A program made the position numbers and the translations under genes. A stretch of 64,000 nucleotides of DNA from Oceanobacillus sp. FSL K6-2867. GTDB taxonomy: Bacteria > Bacillota > Bacilli > Bacillales > Amphibacillaceae. Within the stretch, counting starts at the first letter, position 1. Each line of letters begins with the position of its first letter. Shown in pieces: positions 24,266 through 33,288 of the stretch. The DNA lies in assembly GCF_037963145.1 (NCBI RefSeq), contig NZ_CP150144.1:3100001-3164000 (forward strand), read 5' to 3'. The notes beneath the pieces are model-generated. The model saw nothing but the letters and a program-made list of their open reading frames with translations. It had not been told where the DNA came from and ran no database searches.

Positions 24266-25456
24266 TTACTCCCAGATTTCAGCCACCCATTCCGGATGAT
24301 CAATAAATGGATTCCGGTTATGCTGGTAATCGTTGTAGATGATATCGTTTCTTCTTCTTTCCAGATCATCAACCGGATCTTCCTCATGCCATTCCAGCAA
24401 TACGGACAGTTTGCCATGATATGGTGCAGATCCATTATTGACCTCATTGTTTAATTCTAAATCTGGTTCACCGCTATCACCTTCATAACGTACATCCATA
24501 TAAAAAATCATTCTTGCCACATCACCTTTGACACTATCCCTTGGTTCCCAGGAATCTGAGTCATAATAGTTGCCAGCTGCCTCTTCATGCTCATTGCCGC
24601 CTTCATCAAAGTCGAGGTTACTTCTGGAACTATTTACGGAAGCATCTGTTGGTCTTAAATGATGGAGATCTGTGCCAGGACCCATTGATGTACCAAAATC
24701 TCCATGAGATTTTGCCCAAACATGTTCGCGATTCCAGTCATCCGCATTTCCGCCGTTCTCATTTTTCCCTTGTGAACGTCCCGTATAAAGAAGGAGTACA
24801 TTGTTCGAGTTGCTTGGATCCTCATCTGTTTCACGCAGTGCTTCCCAAACATCAGAATAGGAAATTTCCGTATGATCATCAATGATGTCGTGCAGAGCAG
24901 ATTTTAATTGTTCTCCTGATTTACCGTTTGTATCATCATAATAGCCGTCCGGGCTTGGAGTTTCAGGCTCTGGATCTGGGTCTGTTTCTGGTGGCTGTGT
25001 GCCGTCCTGGTGTTGTTCAAAAGCAGTTCCGTTCTTTATTCCAGCATGAGAAAAGTAGTTTGTTAGTGTACCAGTTACTTTTACTTTCTCTCCTAATAAG
25101 GAAGGATTGGATTGCAGCCCAAATGAAGTTCGGAATGAAGATGGTATTTGAACATAAATCATTTCTTCTATGTTCGTGGCAGAAGGATTGTCAGCTAAGG
25201 CAAAAGCATAATCATTTGGGAAATTGCTTGTGATGACTGAAGTTGTGGAGACTGGTTGACCAACAATATATCCCTCAACCGTTTTAGCCGAATTATCTTG
25301 ATTGGCCATCGCTTGTGTGACTGTGTATGGAGACGAGTCTGATCCATCACCTGAGGATGCATTCACAAAAGTTTCTGTTACTGGTTTGATAAGAAATAGT
25401 GCAGACGCAAGCAATAATACAGCAGCTACCAGTATTCTTTTTTGGTTACTTTGCAA
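24266..25456 (-). CDS. Secreted endonuclease I-family nuclease with N-terminal OB-type domain
   Basis: A 396-residue extracellular nuclease. Residues 1-33 are a signal peptide (KRILVAAVLLLASALFL). Residues about 42-150 (PYTVTQAMANQ...KVKVTGTLTNYFSHAGIKN) form a nucleic-acid-binding OB-like domain as in the YhcR group. A Pro/Asp/Glu/Thr linker near 153-170 follows. The catalytic domain from about 175 has WNREHVWAKSHG, DLHHLRPTD and NSSRSN, which carry the His/Asn metal site, plus GDVARMIFYMDVRY and NRNPFIDHPEW at the end. It would degrade environmental DNA or RNA for nutrients. Single gene, good AAAAGGAGGAG ribosome site. Confidence 0.93.
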   Translation of the reverse strand: MQSNQKRILVAAVLLLASALFLIKPVTETFVNASSGDGSDSSPYTVTQAMANQDNSAKTVEGYIVGQPVSTTSVITSNFPNDYAFALADNPSATNIEEMIYVQIPSSFRTSFGLQSNPSLLGEKVKVTGTLTNYFSHAGIKNGTAFEQHQDGTQPPETDPDPEPETPSPDGYYDDTNGKSGEQLKSALHDIIDDHTEISYSDVWEALRETDEDPSNSNNVLLLYTGRSQGKNENGGNADDWNREHVWAKSHGDFGTSMGPGTDLHHLRPTDASVNSSRSNLDFDEGGNEHEEAAGNYYDSDSWEPRDSVKGDVARMIFYMDVRYEGDSGEPDLELNNEVNNGSAPYHGKLSVLLEWHEEDPVDDLERRRNDIIYNDYQHNRNPFIDHPEWVAEIWE

Positions 25457-25643
25457 TTGATTCTCCTCCTTTTGGTAGGTATAACTGTATTATATAACAC
25501 AGTTATAAAGTTAGCTTTACCAAAGTATAAAGTTGCTGTAACAAAAAATATGAGATATGTCGTAGTTAAAAATACTGGGATTTAGTAGTTTTATTAATTA
25601 AAGTAACGGATCAAAAGAATTTTGTTTGCTATTTAATCTGGGA

Positions 25644-26050
25644 TCCATGCCGCCATGGATTTAATCGGCGCTATAGCCTGAATCGATTAATTCATCACAC
25701 AACGTATCGACTCTATCTTTTGTTCGGCAAAAAATGATGCAGCTATCTGGATTTTCAACAATCGTTATGTCTTTGAGCAAGGAGAGTTTATCTTGTTCAC
25801 GAACGTTATAAAGAAAATGTTCGATTTTATCCGTCATCATTCCAGAAGCTTTTATTTCAATATCAATCGGGTCTTTCATATACTTCTCTGCTAAACTTTT
25901 CACTGCTTCTGGTAAGGTAGCCGAGAATAACAGGGGTTACCCTCTCTTTAGGTAACTTATTAATAATCGCTTTTACTTGTTCAATAAATCCCATATTCAG
26001 CATTTCGTCTGCTTCATCAATGACATGATAGCGAATCTTATCGCGGGATT
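25644..26050 (-). pseudogene. Internal fragment of a dbpA-like DEAD-box helicase gene
   Basis: On the minus strand this segment aligns base for base with 40851-41254, the middle of the intact dbpA gene; by eye about 93 percent of bases agree. It covers only residues about 141-275, from [11 protein letters not shown] to SGYSAD, with no start, no C-terminal RNA-binding domain and one frameshift near 25935 where a short G/T insertion breaks the reading frame. It lies in the same direction as the intact copy 15.2 kb away, forming a long direct repeat. A non-functional duplication remnant. Confidence 0.9.
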
Positions 26051-26227
26051 TAGAGGCTGTAGAATTAAAGGAAGAAGAGGGTGGATAAAGATGATACTAT
26101 CCACCTCTAACATCTTCTTATACAAATTTTATAACATTGCTGTTATATCTTAAAGTACAATAAGCAAACCAGCCATTTCTGCAAATCAAAATTAAAATAT
26201 AAATTTTGATTTGCCCCTAATCAGCCC

Positions 26228-27226
26228 CTACAGTCTCGGCCGGGCGCAGGAGCTTCTTAAATTTAATTTCGGCATCATTTTATTACTATAGACATCAATA
26301 CTATTCATTTCTTCAGATTCCACAAGCTTAATAATGGACTTTACAATTTCTGCAGCTAATTCGCCAATTGGTACCCCAATTGATGTTAAGGGGATTTCCA
26401 TATTAGCCATCTGCGGAACATTATCATAGCTAATAATGGACATGTCATTAGGGATATGTAGCTTTCTTTCCTTCATCGCACGGATGATTCCACCACTAAT
26501 ATCGTAGCTTCCACCTACAACCGCTGTCGGGCGATTAGTCATTTTGAATAATTTCCCTGTAGCTGTATATCCGTTATACCAGTCAAGTCCTTCTGTATCT
26601 ATTAGGGAATCCTCATCCAAGCAAAGACCATGCTGTTTGATTGCCTTTTTAAACCCTTTATATTTCTGAATCTGCATGGGATCTATAGAAGATAAGTCAC
26701 CAATATAAGCTATTTTTGTATGTCCCAACATGACTAAATGTTCGACAGCCATATGCATTGCTTGTTCATGATTTGGATCGATTATCGGATAGGTGTGATT
26801 ATCCTTACCCATTACACCATAAGATAGTATTGCGGCAGACCGGGAAGCGTCGAATTCATCGTTATTTTCCTCAAATAGTATAATTCCATCTACTTGAAAA
26901 CGTCTGAAGGTTTCTAATGAAGTTTGCACCGGATCAACAGAAAGAATCATTGAGTAGGAAGTTTTATTTATTTGGTTACTAATTTCGGTTACTAAAGTTG
27001 ATAAAACAATCCTTTCAATGGTCGGCCAAATCAGACCGATGATTTTAGTTTGGTTTGATACAAGGCTTCGTGCAGCGAAGTTTGGCTTATATCCCATTTC
27101 CTGTGAAATTTTGATAATCTTTCTTTTCGTATTTTCCTTTACCAAAGGACTATTATTTAAAGCCTTGGATACAGTAGAATAACTAACTCCTGCAACATTA
27201 GCTATGTCTTTAATTGTAACGTCCAT
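26228..27226 (-). CDS. LacI-family transcriptional regulator of the hexuronate/hexonate operon
   Basis: A 332-residue repressor with helix-turn-helix TIKDIANVAGVSYSTVSKAL at residues 4-23 and hinge FAARSLVSNQT near 55, then the sugar-binding-protein-like core (IGLIWPTIER, ISYDNVPQMANMEIPLTSI). It is divergent from the TRAP/uxaB/uxaE operon. The palindrome TAACAACGTTGTTA is found 75 bases upstream of its own start and again 190 bases before the TRAP gene, so it probably represses both itself and that operon until a uronate or hexonate derivative is present. That link is inferred from position and motif. Confidence 0.92.
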   Translation of the reverse strand: MDVTIKDIANVAGVSYSTVSKALNNSPLVKENTKRKIIKISQEMGYKPNFAARSLVSNQTKIIGLIWPTIERIVLSTLVTEISNQINKTSYSMILSVDPVQTSLETFRRFQVDGIILFEENNDEFDASRSAAILSYGVMGKDNHTYPIIDPNHEQAMHMAVEHLVMLGHTKIAYIGDLSSIDPMQIQKYKGFKKAIKQHGLCLDEDSLIDTEGLDWYNGYTATGKLFKMTNRPTAVVGGSYDISGGIIRAMKERKLHIPNDMSIISYDNVPQMANMEIPLTSIGVPIGELAAEIVKSIIKLVESEEMNSIDVYSNKMMPKLNLRSSCARPRL

Positions 27227-27301
27227 TGTCTATCACCCAATTTTCCCAAAATATATTACTATCAAGCTATTGCATTTTTATAATAGCTAGTATATCATAA
27301 A

Positions 27302-27315
27302 TAACAACGTTGTTA
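27302..27315. promoter_or_regulatory. LacI-type operator near the regulator gene
   Basis: TAACAACGTTGTTA is a perfect 14-bp palindrome with a central CG. It lies 76 bases upstream of the LacI gene start and probably mediates autoregulation. Confidence 0.72.
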
Positions 27316-27523
27316 ATATTGAAATTTAGAAATATTACGATGGCCTTTGTAGGCAAGTTAATCTAGTATCTATAAATAAAATAGCTTATAAAATATAGTA
27401 TCCAAGGAAACTGTGTCACTATAAATGTCTTAAAAATATTTTTTTAATAATGAAAGCGGTATATTTAAATTTCTCTTTAGATTCATGTAATTTTGTAAGC
27501 ACTCCGAATATTCGTCCACAAAA

Positions 27524-27537
27524 TGAAAACGTTTTTA
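27524..27537. promoter_or_regulatory. CcpA cre-like site
   Basis: TGAAAACGTTTTTA matches the cre consensus TGWAANCGNTNWCA except near the end (TA for CA). It lies between the two TAACAACGTTGTTA operators, so the divergent operon may be under catabolite repression as well as specific control. Confidence 0.5.
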
Positions 27538-27678
27538 AAAAATGGTGATTTAGCAAGTCAGTCAATTACATTATATAAAAAAAGAATAAAAAGTTATCGT
27601 AAAGTGACTTCCATTAAATAAGTAATTTACTGTGTAGAAATAGTGTGGTTCTCCGGTTTATTACTTGCTTTTATTAAA

Positions 27679-27696
27679 AATAACAACGTTGTTATT
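27679..27696. promoter_or_regulatory. LacI-type operator upstream of TRAP/uxa operon
   Basis: AATAACAACGTTGTTATT is a perfect 18-bp palindrome with the same core as the copy at 27302. It lies 187 bases before the binding-protein start. The rest of the 656-base divergent region shows no gene. Confidence 0.78.
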
Positions 27697-27882
27697 GATT
27701 ATATTACGGTTAAAGGTGGTGATGCGATGAGAGGGTGACTTTGAGGAAATTTGTTTGTAAACCATATATTAAGTTACTTACTCAATTACAGAAGAGTGTA
27801 TAAATAGATACGATACGCTGCTTATCAAATAATAGGAAGACGGGGCAGGAAAGAGCTTCATAAAATGGAGAGGGGAATGGTT

Positions 27883-28902
27883 ATGAAAGGTAGTAAACGC
27901 TGGTTAATTATTAGTATCCTTGGAACCTGTATTCTTTTACTTGCATCCTGTGGCGAGGTACAACGCTCATCGGGAAAGGGGTTAGATGAAGAGGTGATTG
28001 TCGTAAATATTGCACATGGGAATCAGCCGAGTGAGCCTATTGGACAACTTGCTGAGAAGTGGAAGGAGTTAGCGGAAGAAGAGAGTAATGGAAGACTAAA
28101 GCTAAATATTTATCCAAGCTCACAACTGGGATCTGAAAAAGATGTTGTCGAGCAAGCGATCATGGGAAATAACGTTATTATTTTTACGGGATATGATTTC
28201 TTAATGGATTATGTTCCAGATGCGGGGATTTTAACTGCACCATATTTAACAGACGACTTCGATCAATTATTAGAACTGACTACTACGGATTGGTTCGGTG
28301 ATCTGGAGGGTCAATTAAATACGGAAGGTATTGAAATCGTTAACACAACAACGATTTATGGGGAGAGACACCTCATGACAGTCGATCCAGTGGAGTCCCC
28401 AGAAGATTTGAAGGGGAGAAAGATTCGAGTTCCTAATAATAGTATGTATATAAAAACGTTTGAAGCTTTTGGTGCGTCACCAACACCAATGCCTTTGTCT
28501 GATACATATACAGGAATGCAGCAAGGGCTTATCGATGGAGCGGAGAATCCTTTGCCGGTATTAGCTGGTTCAAAAACAAATGAAGTTGCGAAACACTTAA
28601 CATTGACTGAACACACAAAGATAATGAGTCCGTGGATTGCAGGTACAGAATTCATGGATACACTCCCTGAAGACATAGTAGAGATTATAGAACAAACAGG
28701 TATTGAAGCGGCGGAATATGGAAGAGAAGTGATGATGGAAGAGAATGAAAAGGTATTGGAGGAATTTGTTGCACAAGGGATAGAGATACATGAAGTAGAT
28801 TTAGAACCATTTAAGGAAAGGGCTGAATCCGTCTATACATCATTTCCTGAATGGACAGATGGCCTATATAAAACTGTTCAATCATTAGTTGAGGAACAGT
28901 AA
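27883..28902 (+). CDS. TRAP transporter substrate-binding lipoprotein (DctP family), uronate operon
   Basis: A 339-residue receptor. In-frame ATGs occur at 27865, 27877 and 27883; the purine-rich GAGAGGGG about 8 bases before the last favours 27883, which also gives a compact signal peptide MKGSKRWLIISILGTCILLL ending in lipobox ASC. The substrate-arginine region LKGRKIRVPNNSMYIKTFEAFGASPTPMPLSDTYTGMQQGLIDGAENP near residue 172-219 is complete. Because the same operon encodes UxaB and UxaE, a hexuronate or hexonate such as galacturonate or L-galactonate is the likely ligand, and several characterised TRAP receptors do bind uronates. Confidence 0.92.
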   Translation: MKGSKRWLIISILGTCILLLASCGEVQRSSGKGLDEEVIVVNIAHGNQPSEPIGQLAEKWKELAEEESNGRLKLNIYPSSQLGSEKDVVEQAIMGNNVIIFTGYDFLMDYVPDAGILTAPYLTDDFDQLLELTTTDWFGDLEGQLNTEGIEIVNTTTIYGERHLMTVDPVESPEDLKGRKIRVPNNSMYIKTFEAFGASPTPMPLSDTYTGMQQGLIDGAENPLPVLAGSKTNEVAKHLTLTEHTKIMSPWIAGTEFMDTLPEDIVEIIEQTGIEAAEYGREVMMEENEKVLEEFVAQGIEIHEVDLEPFKERAESVYTSFPEWTDGLYKTVQSLVEEQ

Positions 28903-28951
28903 ACCAATTGGGAGACCTACTAGGTTAAGTAAATAGGGATGGGGTGTATGT

Positions 28952-29434
28952 ATGTGGAAAAAATGGATCAATAATATAGACGACTTCATCGCTTCAATTG
29001 CGCTCATTGGAGTGATAAGCATCACCATTATCAATGTAATTTTTCGCTATATATTTAATATGCCAATTCTTTGGGCGGAAGAAGTATCGCTTGCTCTATA
29101 TGTGTGGTTCGTCTTTATAGGAGCTAGCTCCACAATGAAAAGGAATGGACATATTGGGATTGATTACTTTGTGAAACGGCTGCCATTAAGTATACAAAAA
29201 GTAATGAAATTTATCCGAATGGTAGTAATTTATTTTGTGCTCGGCTATGTATTTATGTACTTAGGTTCAGAACTTGCTATGCAAGCAGGGGATAAGGTGA
29301 CCCCGACCTTACGAGTAAGCTATATATGGATTGATGTTGCGGTACCTCTCGGCGGTATACTTATTGCTTACCATTTTACTAGAAACATAATCAAATCCTT
29401 TCAACATGAATTGCCGCAGAAAGGAGATATCTAA
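28952..29434 (+). CDS. TRAP transporter small permease subunit (DctQ family), uronate operon
   Basis: A 160-residue, four-helix membrane protein. NVIFRYIFNMPILWAEEVSLALYVW at residues 28-52 gives the DctQ pattern of an Arg/Tyr before a Trp-x-Glu-Glu, followed by a GHIGIDYFVKRLP loop. Its stop codon directly abuts the ATG of the large subunit, so the two are translationally coupled. It differs clearly from the DctQ at 1480, so the two TRAP systems are not recent duplicates. Confidence 0.9.
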   Translation: MWKKWINNIDDFIASIALIGVISITIINVIFRYIFNMPILWAEEVSLALYVWFVFIGASSTMKRNGHIGIDYFVKRLPLSIQKVMKFIRMVVIYFVLGYVFMYLGSELAMQAGDKVTPTLRVSYIWIDVAVPLGGILIAYHFTRNIIKSFQHELPQKGDI

Positions 29435-30718
29435 ATGGCTTTAACTATTATGATGATATCTTTATTGGTACTTATTTTTATTAATGTACCGGTCGCATTC
29501 TCGATTATCGCGAGTGTCGCCATTTACTTTATATTTGCTAATGACTTTGAAGGTATGGTGTTAATTCAAAGGATGATTAGTGGCTTAGAATCTGTCCCGT
29601 TAATGGCAATTATATTCTTTATGGCTTCCGGTATATTGATGAATTACACCGGTATAACGAAACGGTTGCTTAACTTTGCTGAAATTATCACGCGTCCATT
29701 GCCGGGGGCTTTGGGACAAGTAAATATAACGCTAAGTGTATTAATGAGTGGTCTTTCAGGGTCCAATATAGCAGATGCTTCGATGCAATCTAAAATGCTT
29801 GTTCCTGCTATGGAACAAAAAGGATATGATCGGGCATTCTCAACGGCATTAACAGCAACATCATCGATTATCACACCAATTATTCCACCAGGTATCGCTT
29901 TAATTATGTATGGATATGTCGGAAATGTATCCATTGGAGATCTATTTATGGCAGGTATTCTGCCGGGAATTACCTTGGCTATATTATTGATGATTTATGT
30001 TTATTTCTATGCAAAGAAACATAATCTGGAAACGGAAAAAAAGGAAAAGGCTACCGCTAAGGAGTTTTTCTCAGGATTAAAGGATGCTATTTTAGCATTA
30101 TTTTTCCCAATCATTATTATCGGCGGGATTCGATTTGGAATATTTAGTGCTACAGAGGCCGGCGCGATTGCCGTTTTGTATGCCTTGGTGATAGGATTAT
30201 TTGTCTACCGAGAGATGAGTTTAAAAGATTTAATAAAGTCGATTGTTGAAACGGTACATACAGGGGCAGGAATTCTATTAATAATTGCTGCAGGAACGGC
30301 ATTTGGTTGGGTGCTCACATTGGAGCAGGTGCCACAAATGATGGCGGAGTCGATTACAGGCTTTATTTCTACACCAGCATTATTCTTTATCATGATTCTG
30401 CTGTTCTTATTGATTATTGGGATGTTTGTCGAAGGAAATGTCGCAATTATTATATTAACGCCGCTATTCCTTCCAATGTTGGCGGAATATGGGATTGATC
30501 CCGTTCATTTTGGTATATTCTTTATCCTTACATTGAGTATAGGTACAATCACCCCTCCTGTAGGAACGATTATGTTTGTTACGAGCTCAATTACAGGAAC
30601 GAAGATTGAGGATTTCATTAAGGCAAGTATTCCATTCATTATCCTATTAATCATTGCGAGTCTATTAATTGCCTTTATTCCACAGATTTCTATGTTTTTA
30701 CCAACAATTTTTGAATAG
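29435..30718 (+). CDS. TRAP transporter large permease subunit (DctM family), uronate operon
   Basis: A 427-residue permease with 11-12 helices. LMAIIFFMASGILM near residue 56, MSGLSGSNIADASMQSKMLVPAM near 106 and TSSIITPIIPPGIALIMYG near 142 are the first-half signatures; LSIGTITPPVGTIMFVTSS near 365 is the second-half counterpart. The ATG follows the dctQ stop without a gap. It forms the sodium-driven channel fed by the receptor at 27883. Confidence 0.94.
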   Translation: MALTIMMISLLVLIFINVPVAFSIIASVAIYFIFANDFEGMVLIQRMISGLESVPLMAIIFFMASGILMNYTGITKRLLNFAEIITRPLPGALGQVNITLSVLMSGLSGSNIADASMQSKMLVPAMEQKGYDRAFSTALTATSSIITPIIPPGIALIMYGYVGNVSIGDLFMAGILPGITLAILLMIYVYFYAKKHNLETEKKEKATAKEFFSGLKDAILALFFPIIIIGGIRFGIFSATEAGAIAVLYALVIGLFVYREMSLKDLIKSIVETVHTGAGILLIIAAGTAFGWVLTLEQVPQMMAESITGFISTPALFFIMILLFLLIIGMFVEGNVAIIILTPLFLPMLAEYGIDPVHFGIFFILTLSIGTITPPVGTIMFVTSSITGTKIEDFIKASIPFIILLIIASLLIAFIPQISMFLPTIFE

Positions 30719-30751
30719 GTGGAAGGTTATTAGATGAAAGGAGGTAATCAT

Positions 30752-32260
30752 ATGACTGAAATGAAAGTGCTAAAAAGAGATATATTAAAAAGTTTACCAG
30801 GTTCACAGCCTGCAGGTGATCATCCTATAAAGGCACTACAAATTGGAGATGGGAACTTTATTCGCTCTTTCATTGATTGGATGGTCTCTGACATGAATCA
30901 AAAAACAGATTTCAATGGAAGTATTGCGACGGTACAAGCGCTTCCTGGGGATCAGACAACACAAAAGATAAATAAACAAGAGGGTCTATTTACCTTACTT
31001 TTAAAAGGAATTAGAAATGGTCAATCTATTGAAGAAAGACATATTATCGATTCTATTACGAAGGGTTTCAATCCTTATACAGAATGGGAGAGTCTGTTGA
31101 AGTTAGTCGAAGAAGAACAGGTTTCGTTCCTGTTCTCAAATACGACGGAGGCAGGTATTGTTTATCATCCAGAGGAATTTAATCCGGATCAAAGTCCAGT
31201 CTCATATCCAGGAAAAGTGACGGCTTTACTGTATCACCGGTACCAGACGTTTAAGGGAGACAGGGATAAGGGGTGGACAATCATTCCCTGTGAACTTATT
31301 GATAACAATGGAGAGGCATTACGGCATATTTGTGTTCGGAAAGCTGCGGATTGGGGGCTACCGACTGAATTTATTGATTGGATAGATACTGCTTGCACAT
31401 TTTGTAATACACTCGTTGATCGGATTGTTCCTGGATTTCCAGCAAATGAGGCGGAGAAAATTTACGAAGAGCTTCAATATCGGGATGAATTACTGGCAGT
31501 AGCGGAACCGTACCATTTATTCGTTATCGAAAGTCCTGCTGAATTAGAAACGAAATTGCCTTTGAAACAGGCAGGATTGAATGTTCATTTCGACAGCATA
31601 AAGCCTTATCGGGAGTTAAAAGTCAAACTATTAAATGGTGCACATACGATGCTCGCGCCAATCGGGATTTTAAGCGGTCTGGATACTGTACGTGAAGGGA
31701 TGCAGAATCAGGAATTATTCCAATTTATTGATCATGCATTGCACGAAGAAGTAGCCATTACGATGGATCCACAGGCAAAGAATGCAAGCGTAAATTATAT
31801 GGAGCAACTATATGAGCGATTTACAAATCCGTACCTACATCATAAATTGATTGACATTAGCCTAAATGGATATTCGAAGTTCAAAAGCCGGGTGTGGCCA
31901 AGCCTATATGCATACCTGCAAGAATATGAGTCACTTCCGAAACGATTGATATTTTCATTTGCCTCCCTACTTTATTTTTACAAAGGAGTAAATGAGGAGG
32001 TTGGTTATAGCATTACCGATGATGAACAGACGATCGCGATGTTTAAAAGATTTTATCATTTCAAAGATCACTCAAAGGAACAATTGGTAGTTTTTATTAA
32101 AAGAATGATAGAAGAGGACTTTTTAGAAAAGGAAGAAGAATTGAATGAGCTTTACGAAGCAATTGCAACTGATTTTATGCTTATCGATCAGCTAGGTATG
32201 CAGTCAGCTTTAGAAAAAAAGAGAGTGGGGATAAGTAATGAAAACAATAGTATGTACTAA
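30752..32260 (+). CDS. uxaB: Tagaturonate reductase (altronate oxidoreductase)
   Basis: A 502-residue polyol-specific long-chain dehydrogenase. AAAGGAGG 7 bases before ATG 30752 sets the start over the earlier codon at 30734. LQIGDGNFIRSFIDWM near residue 29 is the cofactor-binding start seen in UxaB, and the catalytic motif KVKLLNGAHTMLAPIG near 290 carries the Lys-x4-Asn-x2-His residues of the mannitol dehydrogenase family. Its general pattern is UxaB rather than UxuB or MtlD, and the UxaE gene next door supports this. It reduces D-tagaturonate to D-altronate with NADH in the cytosol. Its 3' end overlaps the next gene by 23 bases. Confidence 0.88.
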   Translation: MTEMKVLKRDILKSLPGSQPAGDHPIKALQIGDGNFIRSFIDWMVSDMNQKTDFNGSIATVQALPGDQTTQKINKQEGLFTLLLKGIRNGQSIEERHIIDSITKGFNPYTEWESLLKLVEEEQVSFLFSNTTEAGIVYHPEEFNPDQSPVSYPGKVTALLYHRYQTFKGDRDKGWTIIPCELIDNNGEALRHICVRKAADWGLPTEFIDWIDTACTFCNTLVDRIVPGFPANEAEKIYEELQYRDELLAVAEPYHLFVIESPAELETKLPLKQAGLNVHFDSIKPYRELKVKLLNGAHTMLAPIGILSGLDTVREGMQNQELFQFIDHALHEEVAITMDPQAKNASVNYMEQLYERFTNPYLHHKLIDISLNGYSKFKSRVWPSLYAYLQEYESLPKRLIFSFASLLYFYKGVNEEVGYSITDDEQTIAMFKRFYHFKDHSKEQLVVFIKRMIEEDFLEKEEELNELYEAIATDFMLIDQLGMQSALEKKRVGISNENNSMY

Positions 32261-33248
32261 ACCAAATGAAATGGAAATCATAACGAAGGAAAAGCAACAT
32301 TCAATTAAAGAAAATGAGGTACTTATAGCCATTAAACGCATTGGAATTTGTGGGACAGATATTCATGCATATGGTGGAAATCAGCCGTTTTTTGAATACC
32401 CGCGTGTATTAGGTCATGAGCTTTCAGGAATCGTAGAAACGGTCGGAGCGAATGTGGAGTCTGTCAAACAGGGAAATATTGTAACCGTTATTCCATACGT
32501 AAATTGTGGAAAATGCGTCGCCTGCAGGAATGGAAGGGAAAATTGCTGCACAAATATGGAGGTAATTGGGGTTCATCGTGATGGGGGAATGACAGAATAT
32601 CTAGCAGTCCCAGCGGAACATATCTTTGTAGTAAGTGATTTGTCTTTAGAAGAAGCGGCAATTGTTGAACCGTTAAGTATTGGTGCACATGCGGTAAGGA
32701 GAGCTGAAATAAAAGAGGGAGAAACTGTACTAATTGTCGGTGCCGGCCCGATTGGAATGGGTGCTGCCCGTTTTGCGAAATTGGCGGGCGCAACAACTGT
32801 CATTATGGATCTCAGTGAAGAACGATTACATGCTTGCAAGGAGTGGGCAGATTGCGATCATGCTGTGGTAGCTGGAGAAGCTGCCTATCAGGAACTTCTC
32901 GATGTGAATCAAGGAGAATTACCGACGGTTGTCATAGATGCAACCGGAAATAAGCATTCAATGATGAGTTCTTTTGATTATGTATCTCATAGTGGGAAAC
33001 TGATTTATGTTGGACTTGTGAAAGATACGATTAGTTTCTTTGACCCTGATTTTCATGCGAAGGAATTGACATTAATGGCTAGTAGAAACGCAACAAAAGA
33101 AGATTTCAATTATGTTATTGACTGTTTATCCAAAGGGCTAGTCAAGGATTCCTATGTCACCAACCATATTGAATTTGATCAGGTACCGTCATTTTTTGAA
33201 GCAGGAAGTTTCACAACGAATAAAACATTAATTGCTATAGATAAGTGA
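32238..33248 (+). CDS. Zinc-dependent dehydrogenase, possible L-galactonate 5-dehydrogenase
   Basis: A 336-residue medium-chain zinc dehydrogenase. CGTDIHAYGGNQPFFEYPRVLGHELSG near residues 37-63 holds the catalytic zinc ligands, CGKCVACRNGRENC near 89-102 the structural zinc, and LIVGAGPIGMGAARFAK near 165 the NAD site. It starts inside the end of uxaB, in another frame. The context between tagaturonate reductase and tagaturonate epimerase fits an enzyme that makes tagaturonate, such as the LgoD-type L-galactonate 5-dehydrogenase; this is a context-based inference and another hexonate dehydrogenase is possible. It is the fourth zinc dehydrogenase, counting a partial and a broken one, in this window. 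Confidence 0.85.
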   Translation: MKTIVCTKPNEMEIITKEKQHSIKENEVLIAIKRIGICGTDIHAYGGNQPFFEYPRVLGHELSGIVETVGANVESVKQGNIVTVIPYVNCGKCVACRNGRENCCTNMEVIGVHRDGGMTEYLAVPAEHIFVVSDLSLEEAAIVEPLSIGAHAVRRAEIKEGETVLIVGAGPIGMGAARFAKLAGATTVIMDLSEERLHACKEWADCDHAVVAGEAAYQELLDVNQGELPTVVIDATGNKHSMMSSFDYVSHSGKLIYVGLVKDTISFFDPDFHAKELTLMASRNATKEDFNYVIDCLSKGLVKDSYVTNHIEFDQVPSFFEAGSFTTNKTLIAIDK

Positions 33249-33288
33249 ATTTGCACATAAATATAAATAGGATAGGGGCTGTTTATCA

